Positions 1-9,401 of a stretch of 64,000 bases of DNA are shown here, one piece after another. The translations under genes and the position numbers were made by a program. The DNA is taken from NCBI RefSeq assembly GCF_016093545.1, contig NZ_JADKYX010000017.1, positions 62,001 to 126,000 on the forward strand. Direction: 5' to 3'. Numbering within the stretch: the stretch's first letter is position 1; each line of letters starts with the position of its first letter. The stretch is from Massilia rhizosphaerae. GTDB taxonomy: Bacteria > Pseudomonadota > Gammaproteobacteria > Burkholderiales > Burkholderiaceae_D. Below the pieces are notes generated by a model. It was given only the letters and a program-made list of their open reading frames with translations. It was not told the DNA's origin and made no database searches.

Positions 1-797
1 CCTTCCGAGAGCATGCGCCACTGGAACGTAAACGTGCCGGCCTGCGTCGGCGTCACGTTAAATGAGAAAGTACGCTGCTCACCTTGGGAGGTGTCGCTTC
101 CCACACCGACGCGGTTGATTCCAAAATTCGAGTTATTCTCCGGGCTTTGCGAGCCCAGGCGATATGGATTTGTGCCACCTGCCAACCAGGTGGAGGTTCC
201 GCTGTTTTTAAAGATCAACCATACGGGATAACTCTGTCCGACGATCATCGATGTGGGAATCGCCGATTGTTGAAGGTAAGTGGCGCCCTCGACCGGCGCC
301 GCCACATTGACCGTGATCGGATAAGTCAACGAATTGCCGCTGGCGCCGTTGTAGGTTTCGGCATAAACGTAGAGAGAATGGCTACCTGGTGACAAGTTGG
401 TCGCAAGGAAGATCGTGCGCGGATTATTGGTCACGACCTCCGTTCTCGGGTCCACATCAGGCGTGTACGAGGTGCTTGCCAGAACCGTGCTGCCCTCGTG
501 AAGCTCGACCAGGACGACCTCGTCCATTGAAGACACGGCGGCAACCGTCCCGCCAATGTTGGCTCGAAATGTTCCGCTGGAATCGGCCGTCGCAGTGGCC
601 GGCGGGCCGGATATGTTCGAGAACGTGACACCGCCGCTGGTTTGTGCGAATGCCAGCTGGGCGGAAGCGCCCAGCACCGCAAACAAAATTGGAATACCCA
701 ATCGCTTCAGGACTTGGCCGAATGCCCGGACCAAGAACAGAAAGATCAAAGCGAATATGGAAAGGCCCGCAGTGCCAGCTTTGATTGTCATAACCAT
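1..797 (-). CDS. Secreted protein with NBR1-Ig-like domain (3' end beyond window)
   Basis: Reading the minus strand from an ATG at 797 (or an in-frame ATG at 791) the frame stays open to base 1, so the C-terminus lies outside the window. The N-terminus has hydrophobic stretches at about residues 8-23 and 34-51 ending in an AFA/Q-type signal peptidase site. A Ser/Thr/Gly-rich beta-type region follows (HEGSTVLAST, SPGSHSLYVYAETYNG). The last ~85 residues match the NBR1-Ig-like pattern: KNSGTSTWLAGG, YRLGSQSPENN, NRVGV, FNVTPTQAGTFTFQWRMLSEG. In bacteria this domain is found in exported multidomain proteins, where it probably serves in binding or assembly. The true function cannot be read from this fragment. 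Base composition is lower in G+C than the genes to the right. Confidence 0.75.
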   Translation of the reverse strand, partial: MVMTIKAGTAGLSIFALIFLFLVRAFGQVLKRLGIPILFAVLGASAQLAFAQTSGGVTFSNISGPPATATADSSGTFRANIGGTVAAVSSMDEVVLVELHEGSTVLASTSYTPDVDPRTEVVTNNPRTIFLATNLSPGSHSLYVYAETYNGASGNSLTYPITVNVAAPVEGATYLQQSAIPTSMIVGQSYPVWLIFKNSGTSTWLAGGTNPYRLGSQSPENNSNFGINRVGVGSDTSQGEQRTFSFNVTPTQAGTFTFQWRMLSE

Positions 798-1154
798 CGC
801 CCGATAGAATTGAATCGAACCCGCGCGCGTATGCGCAAATCATGTCGAAGGAAGACATGTCCGGGAGCGATTGTGGTCGAGATTGTTGCCAAGAAAACTA
901 TCTAATAGTCACACTCGGCAATATTTTTTTGGGAACGTGGAAGCATGTAACAAAACCGCAACGTCAAGAGTTAATTCGCGGGATTTGAGGAGTCCGAATT
1001 TTCTTGGCAATTCGGCCGGAATTACCCCGATTGGATGACAAAAAGGTGCAAATTATGGACTTCTCCCGCTCCGGTAAACATTTCTGACCTGTGATCGGAC
1101 TTACCCAAATCCGGTATACATTTCTGGCCCATGATTTGAGCATAGGAGAAATGA
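798..1154. other. Non-coding stretch between the exported protein gene and an IS remnant
   Basis: No convincing gene. A perfect 6-bp inverted repeat (CATGTC/GACATG) lies at 841-859. A 25-nt imperfect direct repeat (4 mismatches) occurs at 1071-1095 and 1111-1135, just before the transposase remnant; it may be a relic of IS end sequence or its promoter region. The promoter of the leftward gene should lie within about 800-960. Confidence 0.5.
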
Positions 1155-1580
1155 ATGAGTACCCAGCGTTACACACCGAAATTCAAGGAAGAGCAATTAA
1201 GCAGGTGGTCGAGCGTGGCCATCCCATTCCAGAGGTCGCGGCCGATTGGAGGTATCGGCACGCTGTTTGTCCAAGTGAGTCAAGGCAGTGATGCCAACGA
1301 AGGATGAAAAGCAAAGTGCCGAACTAATCGAAGCAATCCGGCATTCCAATTCGGCCGGCCGTGGCGTCTACGGAGCGAACCGCGTTTTGGCGATCTGCGA
1401 GAAGCCGACGAGACATGCGGTCGCAATCGTGCGACGCGGCCCAGGTCAATCGGATCAAGACGATGCGCGCCTAAAATGCGCCCAGGAGGATTGCTGGATG
1501 GCCTTCGATTATTGCTCCCGATCGGCTGGATCCAAAACTTACCGTCGACGCGAAATCAATGCGGCCAAAATTGCCGCTTG
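1155..1580 (+). mobile_element. Decayed IS3-family transposase remnant (orfA then orfB fragments)
   Basis: From an ATG at 1155, pieced together across frames, the translation gives MSTQRYTPKFKEE, AIKQVVERGHPIPEVAA and QVSQGSDANEG, which is the start of an IS3-type OrfA helix-turn-helix protein. Further on, VYGANRVLA plus DLREADETCGRNR resembles the OrfB region before the integrase core, and PSIIAPDRLDPKLTVDA (1502-1552) matches the segment just before the first catalytic Asp of IS3 OrfB. Single-base shifts separate these pieces (for example near 1190 and 1240) and most of OrfB is gone, so the element cannot encode an active transposase. No terminal inverted repeats or target duplication could be recognised. 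Confidence 0.7.
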
Positions 1581-1720
1581 ACACTTAGAAGGACGTCGAC
1601 GGCAGTCAGTACGGAACCGAAACTGGCGCCCGTTGCTCTTCAGGTAAGAGGAAGATTTCCTAGTACGCCGAGTCAACTGCTGACATAAACCACCGCCGAA
1701 GCGCTGATCTACAAGTATGC

Positions 1721-1794
1721 TGGAGGCGAGGATGGGAGTCGAACCCATCTACACGGCTTTGCAGGCCGCTGCATAACCGCTTTGCTACCTCGCC
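1721..1794 (-). tRNA. tRNA-Cys (GCA)
   Basis: The 74-nt minus-strand gene includes an encoded CCA. The acceptor stem starts GGCGAGG, the T-loop is GGTTCGACTCCC, and the anticodon loop CTGCAAA reads GCA. It lies last in a Gly-Gly-Gly-Gly-Cys array downstream of pgsA, the same order (pgsA, glyW, cysT) seen in E. coli. Confidence 0.95.
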
Positions 1795-1870
1795 GGAGGA
1801 AGACTTTGACGATGCCGTCGCGACCGGTTATTTGTCGCAGCGACACGAGAAGGCTGGCTTCTCTTGCAAC

Positions 1871-1946
1871 TGGAGCGGGAGAAGAGTCTCGAACTCTCGA
1901 CCTCAACCTTGGCAAGGTTGCGCTCTACCAACTGAGCTACTCCCGC
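1871..1946 (-). tRNA. tRNA-Gly (GCC), copy 1
   Basis: The 76-nt gene has an encoded CCA, starts GCGGGAGTAGCTCAG and has anticodon loop TTGCCAA (GCC). It is identical to the three copies to its right. Confidence 0.95.
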
Positions 1947-1982
1947 ATGGAGTTCATCACTTTTTATACTGCCGTAAAACAC

Positions 1983-2058
1983 TGGAGCGGGAGAAGAGTC
2001 TCGAACTCTCGACCTCAACCTTGGCAAGGTTGCGCTCTACCAACTGAGCTACTCCCGC
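1983..2058 (-). tRNA. tRNA-Gly (GCC), copy 2
   Basis: Identical 76-nt copy of the neighbouring tRNA-Gly genes. The spacers between copies are short (36-78 nt) and differ from each other, so only the tRNA body is conserved. Confidence 0.95.
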
Positions 2059-2100
2059 ACGGAGTCTTACGTTTGTTGCCCCAGCCTCATCTGCGATGAG

Positions 2101-2176
2101 TGGAGCGGGAGAAGAGTCTCGAACTCTCGACCTCAACCTTGGCAAGGTTGCGCTCTACCAACTGAGCTACTCCCGC
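2101..2176 (-). tRNA. tRNA-Gly (GCC), copy 3
   Basis: Identical 76-nt copy with encoded CCA, in the same orientation as the array. Confidence 0.95.
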
Positions 2177-2254
2177 GTCGCTGGAACTTGCGATTATCTC
2201 AGATTTTTTACTGCTTTCCAAGACAACCTTTTCGTTACGACCACCTGCAAACAC

Positions 2255-2330
2255 TGGAGCGGGAGAAGAGTCTCGAACTCTCGACCTCAACCTTGGCAAG
2301 GTTGCGCTCTACCAACTGAGCTACTCCCGC
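2255..2330 (-). tRNA. tRNA-Gly (GCC), copy 4
   Basis: Identical 76-nt copy. It is the first gene of the array in the direction of transcription and lies 80 nt downstream of the pgsA stop, so it may be transcribed from pgsA. Confidence 0.95.
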
Positions 2331-2410
2331 TTCGTTTGCCGCGATGTCTTCGCAACAGGCAGGCATTATAGAGATGCTGAGCTATGTGTCAAGGATGACC
2401 TGGCAGAAAC

Positions 2411-2995
2411 TTATACGGCACCCGACTTTTCCTTGATCAGCGGCCAGGCGCGGCGCAGGTAATAGAACATCGACCAGACCGTCAGCACGCCCGCGATCCA
2501 CAGCAGGATCTCGCCGCAGCGGTGGATGTCGAGCCCGCCGCCGAACAGCGGGTCGTGGAACAGCAGCAGGGGAATGGCGACCATCTGGGCGGCCGTCTTG
2601 ATCTTGCCGAGCGAGCTCACCGCGACGGACTTGCGCGCGCCGATCTCGGCCATCCATTCGCGCAGCGCCGAGATCGTGATCTCGCGGCCGATGATGATGA
2701 ACGCGATGACGGCGTTCACGCGGTCCAGTTGCACGAGCACGAGCAGCGCGCCGGCCACCATCAGCTTGTCCGCGACCGGGTCGAGGAAGGCGCCGAAGGC
2801 CGACGTCTCGTTCCAGCGCCGCGCCAGGTAACCGTCGAACCAGTCGGTGATCGCGGCCACGATGAAGACGAGCGTGGAGGCCAGGTTGCGGTCGGCCAGG
2901 TGCAGCCAGTGTTCGGGGAGGTAGTAGACGCCGACGACCAGCGGGATGAGTGCGACGCGTAGCCAGGTCAGGAGAATCGGGATATTGAAAGGCAT
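2411..2995 (-). CDS. pgsA: CDP-diacylglycerol--glycerol-3-phosphate 3-phosphatidyltransferase
   Basis: This 194-residue integral membrane enzyme transfers a phosphatidyl group from CDP-diacylglycerol to glycerol-3-phosphate, the committed step to phosphatidylglycerol and cardiolipin. The CDP-alcohol phosphotransferase signature is complete at about residues 51-75: DWFDGYLARR, then G, then DPVAD (D-x2-DG-x2-AR-x8-G-x3-D-x3-D). Several hydrophobic segments surround it (LPEHWLHLA region, LVFIVAAI, VIAFIIIG, ILLWIAGVLTVWSMFYYL). Length fits the family. It lies 109 nt downstream of uvrC on the same strand, and uvrC-pgsA-tRNA is an order shared with E. coli. No strong ribosome binding site is visible before the chosen ATG. 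Confidence 0.96.
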   Translation of the reverse strand: MPFNIPILLTWLRVALIPLVVGVYYLPEHWLHLADRNLASTLVFIVAAITDWFDGYLARRWNETSAFGAFLDPVADKLMVAGALLVLVQLDRVNAVIAFIIIGREITISALREWMAEIGARKSVAVSSLGKIKTAAQMVAIPLLLFHDPLFGGGLDIHRCGEILLWIAGVLTVWSMFYYLRRAWPLIKEKSGAV

Positions 2996-3104
2996 GGGTG
3001 GGGCTGATCGGTGCTCGGCTTGTTGAGTTGCATGCGCGCTAGTCTACATGGCTCTCGCCGTTAAAACCAGTTGGGGCAGAACCGGGCCGGGCCCGGTTCC
3101 GCGC

Positions 3105-4997
3105 CTAGTGAAGCTGGCGGTAGATCTCTTCCGCCAGCGTGCTCGAGATGCCTTCCACCGACATCAGGTCTTCCACGCTCGCGTCGATCACGCCTTTCAG
3201 GCCGCCGAAGCGCGCCAGCAGCTTCTGGCGGCGCTTGGCGCCGATGCCCTCGATCTCTTCCAGGCGCGACGCCTGGCGCGTCTTGGCGCGTTTGGCGCGC
3301 ATGCCCGTGATGGCGAAGCGGTGCGCCTCGTCGCGGATCATCGCCACCAGCATCAGCGCGGCCGATTCCTTGCCCAGTTCCTGCGGCGCCCGGCCGTCGG
3401 CGAAGATCAGCGTCTCCAGGCCGACCCTGCGACCCTCCCCTTTCGCCACGCCGACGATATTGCCGATGTCGAGGCCCAGCTCCGTAAACACCTGGCGCGC
3501 CATCTCGACCTGCCCGCGGCCGCCGTCGATCAGGGCGATGTCCGGCATCACGCCCTCGCCGTTCGCCACTTTTTCGTAGCGGCGCGTGAGCACCTGGCGC
3601 ATGGCGGCGTAGTCGTCGCCCGGCGTGATGCCCGCGATGTTGTAGCGCCGGTATTCGCCGTTCTGCATCTGGTGGTGGTGGAACACGACGCACGACGCCT
3701 GCGTCGCCTCGCCGGCCGTGTGGCTGATGTCGAAGCATTCGATGCGAAGCGACTCCAGATCCTCGTTGTCGACGCCGAGCACCTCCGCCAGCGCGCGCGT
3801 GCGCGATTGCTGCGAGCCCTGTTCCGACAGCAGCCGGGCCAGCGAGATCTCGGCGCCCTTCTGCGCCAGTTCCAGCCACTGGCGGCGCTGGCCCTGCGGC
3901 TGGAACACGAGGTTGATGCGGTGGCCGCACTGCTCCGTCAGCGCCATCATCAGCTCGGGCTGGTCGAACTCGATGTTCAGGATGATCGTGCCCGGCACGA
4001 ACTTGTCGCCGTAGTGCTGCGCCATGAACGCCGCCAGGACTTCCACCTCAATGGGGCATTCATCCATCGCATCGCCGACCTGGGTCGGGAAGTAGGCGCG
4101 GTCGCCCAGGTGGCGGCCGCCGCGCACCATCGCCAGGTTGACGCACGCGCGCCCGCCCTGCACGACGACGGCGATGACATCGACGTCGGCGTCGCCCGTC
4201 GTCTCCATGCTCTGCTGGTGCAGCACGCGCGACAGCGCCTGGATCTGGTTGCGTACGCTCGCCGCCTGCTCGAACTTCAGGTCCTCGGCGTAGGCGAGCA
4301 TCTTTTTCTCGAGTTCTTCCAGCACCTCGGTCTGGCGGCCGCGCAGGAATTTCGCGGCGTTGTCGACGTCGCGCCGGTAGTCCTCGTGCGAGACCAGGTC
4401 GACGCACGGGCCGCTGCAACGGCCGATCTGGTGCAGCAGGCAGGGCCGCGTGCGATTGGCGAAGACGCTGTCCTCGCAGGTGCGCAGCATGAATACCTTC
4501 TGCAGCAGCTGCATGGATTCCTTCACGGCCCACGCGCTGGGGAACGGCCCGAAGTACTGGTTCTTCTTGTCCAGCGCGCCGCGATAATAGGCCATGCGGG
4601 GGAAGTCGCCGCCCGTCAGCTTCAGGTACGGGTACGACTTATCGTCGCGGAACAGGATGTTGTAGCGCGGCTTGAGGCTCTTGATCAGGTTGTTTTCCAG
4701 GATCAGGGCCTCGGCCTCGCTGTGCGTCACCGTCGTTTCCAGGCGCGCGATCTGCGCCACCATCATCGCGATGCGCGGGCTCGCCAACGTCTTCTGGAAG
4801 TAGCTCGACACGCGCTTCTTGAGGTTGCGCGCCTTGCCGACGTACAAGACCTTGTCCTCGGCGTCGAAATAGCGATACACGCCCGGCAGGTCGGGCAGCC
4901 TGGCCACCGTCGCCAGGACTTGTTCGCGCGCCGCCTCGCTGGGGCGCACGGGGGATTCCGCATCCTTCGTCATCGTCGCGATCAATTCCTCTTTCAT
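3105..4997 (-). CDS. uvrC: UvrABC system protein C (excinuclease subunit)
   Basis: UvrC makes both incisions around a lesion bound by UvrA/UvrB in nucleotide excision repair. The 630-residue product has an N-terminal GIY-YIG nuclease ([25 protein letters not shown]), a UVR motif that contacts UvrB ([20 protein letters not shown]), the C-terminal RNase H-like nuclease ([23 protein letters not shown]) and two helix-hairpin-helix motifs at the end ([29 protein letters not shown]). The frame is open further upstream into acpS, but ATG 4997 gives the family length; ATG 4973 is a close alternative. Many related genomes have nagZ between acpS and uvrC; here there is only a 125-nt gap. Confidence 0.97.
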   Translation of the reverse strand: MKEELIATMTKDAESPVRPSEAAREQVLATVARLPDLPGVYRYFDAEDKVLYVGKARNLKKRVSSYFQKTLASPRIAMMVAQIARLETTVTHSEAEALILENNLIKSLKPRYNILFRDDKSYPYLKLTGGDFPRMAYYRGALDKKNQYFGPFPSAWAVKESMQLLQKVFMLRTCEDSVFANRTRPCLLHQIGRCSGPCVDLVSHEDYRRDVDNAAKFLRGRQTEVLEELEKKMLAYAEDLKFEQAASVRNQIQALSRVLHQQSMETTGDADVDVIAVVVQGGRACVNLAMVRGGRHLGDRAYFPTQVGDAMDECPIEVEVLAAFMAQHYGDKFVPGTIILNIEFDQPELMMALTEQCGHRINLVFQPQGQRRQWLELAQKGAEISLARLLSEQGSQQSRTRALAEVLGVDNEDLESLRIECFDISHTAGEATQASCVVFHHHQMQNGEYRRYNIAGITPGDDYAAMRQVLTRRYEKVANGEGVMPDIALIDGGRGQVEMARQVFTELGLDIGNIVGVAKGEGRRVGLETLIFADGRAPQELGKESAALMLVAMIRDEAHRFAITGMRAKRAKTRQASRLEEIEGIGAKRRQKLLARFGGLKGVIDASVEDLMSVEGISSTLAEEIYRQLH

Positions 4998-5122
4998 GGC
5001 TTGCCACGCGTCCGGACGGGCGCGCGGCGCTTTCGCCGGGGCCGGCAGCGTCTTGCGCCGTCGGGGTACTGCCACTTCATTTGTCACTTCCGCTACACCT
5101 GCCAGGCAGCGGACGACAACGA

Positions 5123-5518
5123 CTACGGGTCCTGGGTGACGATGACGAACGCGACGCCGTAGTCGGCTTCGTCGCTGATCGTCACCTGGGCCGTGAGCCG
5201 GTGCGTCCGCATGAATTCTTCCAGCGCCCCGCTGCATACGATGATCGGCCTGCCGCTCGGGGCGTTGAGCATCTGGGCCGAGCGCCACGTCATGGGCATG
5301 CGCATGCCCAGACCGATGGCTTTCGAGAACGCCTCCTTGGCCGAGAACCGCGTGGCCAGGAAGCGCAGCCCGCGCACGTCGTTCTTGGCGCGGCGGGCAT
5401 GGTATTTGACGAGTTCCTCGGGACCGAGGATTTTTTCCGCGAAGCGTGCGCCGCTGCGCTTGAGGGCCGCCTCGACGCGCGAGATCTGGACGATGTCCGT
5501 GCCGATCCCGTAAATCAT
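5123..5518 (-). CDS. acpS: Holo-[acyl-carrier-protein] synthase
   Basis: AcpS transfers 4'-phosphopantetheine from CoA to the serine of acyl carrier protein, switching it to the active form. The 131-residue product has the two signature motifs: IYGIGTDIV at the N-terminus (Mg2+-binding Asp8) and [12 protein letters not shown] (about residues 58-69, catalytic Glu and Lys). Length is typical of the small trimeric class. Its ATG lies one base after the pdxJ stop, so the two are clearly in one transcript. The substrate ACP (acpP) is encoded about 16 kb away on the same strand in this window. Confidence 0.97.
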   Translation of the reverse strand: MIYGIGTDIVQISRVEAALKRSGARFAEKILGPEELVKYHARRAKNDVRGLRFLATRFSAKEAFSKAIGLGMRMPMTWRSAQMLNAPSGRPIIVCSGALEEFMRTHRLTAQVTISDEADYGVAFVIVTQDP

Positions 5519-5519
5519 G

Positions 5520-6305
5520 TCATTGCCCCGTCCCGCGCGCGGCGTACGACACGCCCAGGCGCGCGGCGACCATGATCGCCTTCATCTCGCGCACGGCATT
5601 CTCGAAACCGGCGAACAGCGCGTGCGCGACGATCGCGTGGCCGATGTTCAGCTCGTGGATCTCGGTGATCGCCGCGATCGGCTGCACGTTCGTGTAATGC
5701 AGGCCGTGGCCCGCGTTCACGCGCAGGCCGTGCTTGACGCCGGCACGCACGCCCCGCTTGACGCGTTCCAGCTCGTGCGCCAGTTCTTCCGGCGTGGACG
5801 CCTCGGCGTAGCGGCCCGTGTGCAGTTCGATGACCGGCGCACCGACCGCGGCTGCGGCCGCGATCTGCTGCTCGTCCGCATCGATGAACAGCGACACGCG
5901 GATGCCCTCGCCTTTCAGCTGCCGGATCGCGGCCTCCACTTCCTTCTGGTAGCGGATCACATCCAGGCCGCCCTCGGTCGTCACCTCTTCGCGCCGCTCG
6001 GGCACGAGGCACACGTCCTGCGGTTTCACCTTGCACGCGAAGTCGATCATCTCCGGCGTGACGGCCGCTTCCAGGTTCATGCGCGTGGCCAGTTGCGGGC
6101 GGATGGCCAGCACGTCGGCGTCCTTGATGTGGCGGCGGTCTTCGCGCAGGTGCAGGGTGATGAGGTCGGCGCCGGCCTGCTCGGCCACCAGCGCGGCGCG
6201 CAGCGGGTCGGGATAGGCGGTGCCGCGCGCGTTGCGGACGGTGGCGATGTGGTCGATGTTCACGCCCAGGTCGATCACCTGGCCGGCGGGTTGCAGGAAG
6301 CTCAT
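5520..6305 (-). CDS. pdxJ: Pyridoxine 5'-phosphate synthase
   Basis: PdxJ condenses 3-amino-2-oxopropyl phosphate with 1-deoxyxylulose 5-phosphate to give pyridoxine 5'-phosphate, the last ring-forming step of vitamin B6 synthesis. The 261-residue TIM-barrel protein carries the family landmarks [18 protein letters not shown] (residues 11-28), [15 protein letters not shown], the catalytic region around Glu in LNLEA-type strand ([12 protein letters not shown]), SLFIDAD, and VNAGHGLHY near the C-terminus. It sits in recO-pdxJ-acpS, the usual proteobacterial order. The cofactor is used by the decarboxylase at 14721-16163 but also by many other enzymes. Confidence 0.97.
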   Translation of the reverse strand: MSFLQPAGQVIDLGVNIDHIATVRNARGTAYPDPLRAALVAEQAGADLITLHLREDRRHIKDADVLAIRPQLATRMNLEAAVTPEMIDFACKVKPQDVCLVPERREEVTTEGGLDVIRYQKEVEAAIRQLKGEGIRVSLFIDADEQQIAAAAAVGAPVIELHTGRYAEASTPEELAHELERVKRGVRAGVKHGLRVNAGHGLHYTNVQPIAAITEIHELNIGHAIVAHALFAGFENAVREMKAIMVAARLGVSYAARGTGQ

Positions 6306-6327
6306 GGTCGTAGTCTCGTATTCTTTT

Positions 6328-7125
6328 TTACAGCTGCATCAGGTCGATCAAAATCTGGCGCGTGTTCAGCGGCGCGCCTCCCAGGTGATAGGCCAGCAGG
6401 AAGCGCATCAGCTGCTTGCTCTGCGCCTTCGTCTGCGGGTCGGCGTAGTCTTCGCGCTCCATGTCGACCAGCGTCTTGCCGGACACCACCGGCCACGTCT
6501 CGACGGCCGCCGCCGCGCGCGCGCCGCGTTCCGGGTCGACGACGTACAGGCCGTCAGGCAGCACGGGTGCGCGCGTCGTCGTGCAGCGCGTGAGGTCGGC
6601 GGCGACGCCGGTTTCCTTAAGTAAGGCCCGTTCGAATTTTCGCAAGGCGATCGGCGCAGGTTCGCCGTGCGCCAGTTCGTTCAAGGTAGCGACGTAATGG
6701 TTGAACAGCGCGGGATGCGGATCGTCGCGCGCCAGCAGTTTCACCAGCAATTCATTGAGATAGAAGCCGCACAAGAGCGCCGTCTTCTCGATCGGCAGCA
6801 TGCCGCCGACCCATTCGGCGTCGATCAGGGTGCGCAGTTCGGACTTGCCGGAAAACGACACGGACAGCGGCTGGAACGTCTGCAGCACGCCGCGCAATTT
6901 GGACATCGGCCGCTTCGCGCCCTTCGCGACGACGCCGATGCGGCCGTGGTCGCGCGTGAACAGGTCGACGATGAGGCTCGTTTCCTTGTACGGATAGCTG
7001 TGCAGGACGAACCCCGGCTGGCCGGTGACGCGGCCTTCGCGCGCGGGCGCGCGGCGCTTGGCGCCGGCGGGCGGCGCGTGCGCGTCCTGGTCGTTGTCGA
7101 TGGGTTCGTCGTCGCGGCTGGGCAT
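6328..7125 (-). CDS. recO: DNA repair protein RecO
   Basis: RecO works with RecF/RecR to load RecA on SSB-coated single-stranded gaps. The 265-residue product has a polar, basic leader of about 30 residues, then the OB-fold ([36 protein letters not shown], split across residues ~37-73) and the helical C-terminal domain ([22 protein letters not shown]). No four-cysteine zinc cluster is present, as in E. coli RecO. It lies between era and pdxJ with short gaps (21 and 22 nt), consistent with one operon. Confidence 0.95.
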   Translation of the reverse strand: MPSRDDEPIDNDQDAHAPPAGAKRRAPAREGRVTGQPGFVLHSYPYKETSLIVDLFTRDHGRIGVVAKGAKRPMSKLRGVLQTFQPLSVSFSGKSELRTLIDAEWVGGMLPIEKTALLCGFYLNELLVKLLARDDPHPALFNHYVATLNELAHGEPAPIALRKFERALLKETGVAADLTRCTTTRAPVLPDGLYVVDPERGARAAAAVETWPVVSGKTLVDMEREDYADPQTKAQSKQLMRFLLAYHLGGAPLNTRQILIDLMQL

Positions 7126-7146
7126 GCGGGCTATCTTACCCCGGCT

Positions 7147-8076
7147 TCACTCGTAGCCGTAAGCGCGCAGGCCCGCCTCGTTGTCGGCCCAGCCGGATTT
7201 CACCTTGACCCAGATTTCCAGGTACACCGGACCGCCGAACAATTTCTCCATGTCGAGGCGGGATTGCGTGGAAATCTCTTTCAGGCGCGCGCCCTTGTTA
7301 CCGATGATCATGGCCTTGTGCGTGTCGCGCTCGACGAGGATGGCGGCGAACACGCGGCGCAGATTGCCTTCCTGCAGGAATTGCTCGATGAGGACGGTGC
7401 TCGTGTACGGCAGCTCGTCGCCCAGCAGGCGGAACACTTTTTCGCGCACGATCTCGGCCGCGAGGAATTTCTCGCTGCGGTCCGTGATGTCGTCCGGGCC
7501 GAAGATCGGCGGATTTTCCGGCAGGTGGCGCTTGATCTCGGACTCCAGCGCGTCGATCTGGAAGCGGTGCTTGGCCGACACGGGCACGACGGCCGTGAAA
7601 TCGCGCAGGGCCGCCACCCTGGCCGCGAACGGCATCAGCTCGGCCTTGTCCTTCATGCGGTCGGACTTGTTGATGACGAGGATGACGGGCACGTTCTTCG
7701 GCAGCAGGTCCAGCACTTGCTGGTCGGCCGCGCCGAACGTGCCGGCCTCGACGAGGAACAGGATCGCGTCCGACGCCGTCAGCGTGTTCGACACGGTCTT
7801 GTTCAGGGTCTTGTTCAGCGCGTTCGCGTGGCGGGTCTGGAAGCCCGGCGTGTCGACGTAGATGAATTGCGCGTCGTCGCGGGTCTGGATGCCGGTGATG
7901 CGGTGGCGCGTCGTCTGCGCCTTGCGCGACGTGATCGACACCTTGGCACCGATCAGCACGTTCATCAAGGTCGACTTGCCCACGTTCGGACGGCCGACGA
8001 TGGCGATGTAGCCGCAGCGGAAGCCTTCCGGCGTGCCGTCCTGTTCGTGATTGCCGGTGGCGGTCTCGATGTTCAT
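7147..8076 (-). CDS. era: GTPase Era
   Basis: Era is an essential GTPase that binds the 3' end of 16S rRNA during 30S subunit assembly. The 309-residue protein has G1 GRPNVGKST (about residues 29-37), the switch region with HRITGIQT, G3 DTPGF, G4 NKSD and G5 SAKHR. A C-terminal KH domain ends [17 protein letters not shown]. The ATG at 8076 overlaps the rnc stop in an ATGA, so the two are translationally coupled; the frame remains open upstream but only inside rnc. A leader of ~20 polar residues precedes the G domain. Confidence 0.97.
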   Translation of the reverse strand: MNIETATGNHEQDGTPEGFRCGYIAIVGRPNVGKSTLMNVLIGAKVSITSRKAQTTRHRITGIQTRDDAQFIYVDTPGFQTRHANALNKTLNKTVSNTLTASDAILFLVEAGTFGAADQQVLDLLPKNVPVILVINKSDRMKDKAELMPFAARVAALRDFTAVVPVSAKHRFQIDALESEIKRHLPENPPIFGPDDITDRSEKFLAAEIVREKVFRLLGDELPYTSTVLIEQFLQEGNLRRVFAAILVERDTHKAMIIGNKGARLKEISTQSRLDMEKLFGGPVYLEIWVKVKSGWADNEAGLRAYGYE

Positions 8077-8906
8077 ACTGGGGTGTTTCCTGACTGGTGA
8101 GGCGGTTGTTGTTTCTGCTGCGACTGCGGCTCCTCGGCCTGCACCGTCAGCTCGCTCTGGTCCGTCGCGATGCCCGCCAGCTTCAGTTGGGCGGAACGGG
8201 GCCGGGACTTGCGCGCCGCGGACGGGCTCTTCTGCAGCAATTGCTCGGCCGTTTCCAGCGCAAGCCGCGCCGCGGCCTGTTCGCCGGCACGGCGGCTGCC
8301 GCCGCGGCCGTAGACCTGGATGCCCAGCTTCGGCACGAGGCATTCGATTTCGAATTCCTGGCTGTGCGCGGCGCCGTGCGTGGCGACGACGTTATACGTG
8401 GGCAGCGAGATTTTTTTGCTCTGCAAGAATTCCTGCAGCAGGGTCTTGGCATCCTTGCCGAGCGTGCGCGGGTCAACGGAGTCGAGCAGCGGGACGTAGA
8501 ACGCGCGGATCGTATTGCGGGCCGCCTCGAAGCCGCTGTCGAGGAAGATGGCGCCCAGCAGGGCTTCCAGCGTGTCGGCCAGGATGGACGGCCGGCGGAA
8601 TCCGCCGGATTTCAACTCGCCCTCGCCCAGCCGCAGGAATTGCGACAATTCCAGCGTCTGGGCAATCTCGAACAGCGACTGCTGCTTGACGAGATTGGCG
8701 CGCAGGCGCGACAAATCGCCTTCGGGCAGGTTGTTGAAACGTTCGTAGAGGATGGAGGCGACGACGCAATTCAGGATCGAGTCGCCGAGGAACTCCAGGC
8801 GCTCGTTATGCAGACTGCTGTGGCTGCGGTGGGTCAGCGCCTGCTGCAGCAGGCCGGGGTCCCGGAACGTATAGCCTAGGCGAGTTTGCAATAACTGAAG
8901 ATTCAT
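8073..8906 (-). CDS. rnc: Ribonuclease III
   Basis: RNase III cuts double-stranded RNA, including the 30S rRNA precursor. The 277-residue protein has the catalytic signature [12 protein letters not shown] (residues ~34-45), a second acidic cluster [16 protein letters not shown] (about 111-126), and a double-stranded RNA-binding domain ([46 protein letters not shown]). It is longer than E. coli RNase III (226 residues) because of a ~45-residue C-terminal tail rich in Gln, Pro and Ser, which looks disordered. The stop overlaps the era start by 4 nt. Confidence 0.97.
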   Translation of the reverse strand: MNLQLLQTRLGYTFRDPGLLQQALTHRSHSSLHNERLEFLGDSILNCVVASILYERFNNLPEGDLSRLRANLVKQQSLFEIAQTLELSQFLRLGEGELKSGGFRRPSILADTLEALLGAIFLDSGFEAARNTIRAFYVPLLDSVDPRTLGKDAKTLLQEFLQSKKISLPTYNVVATHGAAHSQEFEIECLVPKLGIQVYGRGGSRRAGEQAAARLALETAEQLLQKSPSAARKSRPRSAQLKLAGIATDQSELTVQAEEPQSQQKQQPPHQSGNTPV

Positions 8907-8968
8907 TGTCGTACCAATCTAATGGGCCGGCGTCGCGCGCCGATCCCATCGCGCGCCCTCCCGGCGTG

Positions 8969-9382
8969 TTACTTGTCGGCCGTATCGGCCTTGGCGGCAT
9001 TGATGCCGCTCGGGTCGGTGGTGCCGGAAAAGTCGAACAGCAGGCTGACGTTCCCCGCCAGCGAAACCCGCTTCTCGTAGGCGAAGCTGATTTCGGTATC
9101 GCCGCCGTCGCGGGTAATCACCAGGTCGCGCCCGGACACCGCCGTGATGTCGTTGACGCCGGCATTCTTGTCGAACGCCTGCTGGATCTCGCGCACGGTG
9201 CCGGTGCCGGCGTCCGCCTTCGCCCTGGCGATCGAACTCTTGACGGCCTTGTATTCGAGGAAGGCCGGCGTCACCTTGATGGCCACCAGCGCCAGCGCAC
9301 CCAGCACGATCAACACCACGATCAGGCCGGACAGCGACACACCGCTCTCCGCGCCGATCCGATACCGCTTCTCACCTTTCAT
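8969..9382 (-). CDS. DUF4845 family single-pass membrane protein
   Basis: The 137-residue protein has a short basic N-terminus, one membrane helix (about residues 15-36, GVSLSGLIVVLIVLGALALVAIKV) and a periplasmic-type domain (EYKAVKSSIARA, VREIQQAFDKNAGVNDI, GRDLVITR, AYEKRVSLAGNVSLLFDF). This is the pattern of the DUF4845 family, commonly found between lepB and rnc in beta- and gammaproteobacteria. The function is unknown. The N-terminus resembles a pseudopilin-type leader only loosely (no cleavage-site Gly-Phe). A GGAGG ribosome binding site precedes the ATG. Confidence 0.85.
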   Translation of the reverse strand: MKGEKRYRIGAESGVSLSGLIVVLIVLGALALVAIKVTPAFLEYKAVKSSIARAKADAGTGTVREIQQAFDKNAGVNDITAVSGRDLVITRDGGDTEISFAYEKRVSLAGNVSLLFDFSGTTDPSGINAAKADTADK

Positions 9383-9401
9383 CTCGCCCTCCGCGCCGAC
9401 C

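Noticed and set aside
3048-5162. A 704-codon open frame on the plus strand opposite uvrC
   Set aside because: Its sequence is a mirror of uvrC codon bias in high G+C DNA (Arg/Ala/His-rich, no domains), while uvrC on the other strand has full family motifs.
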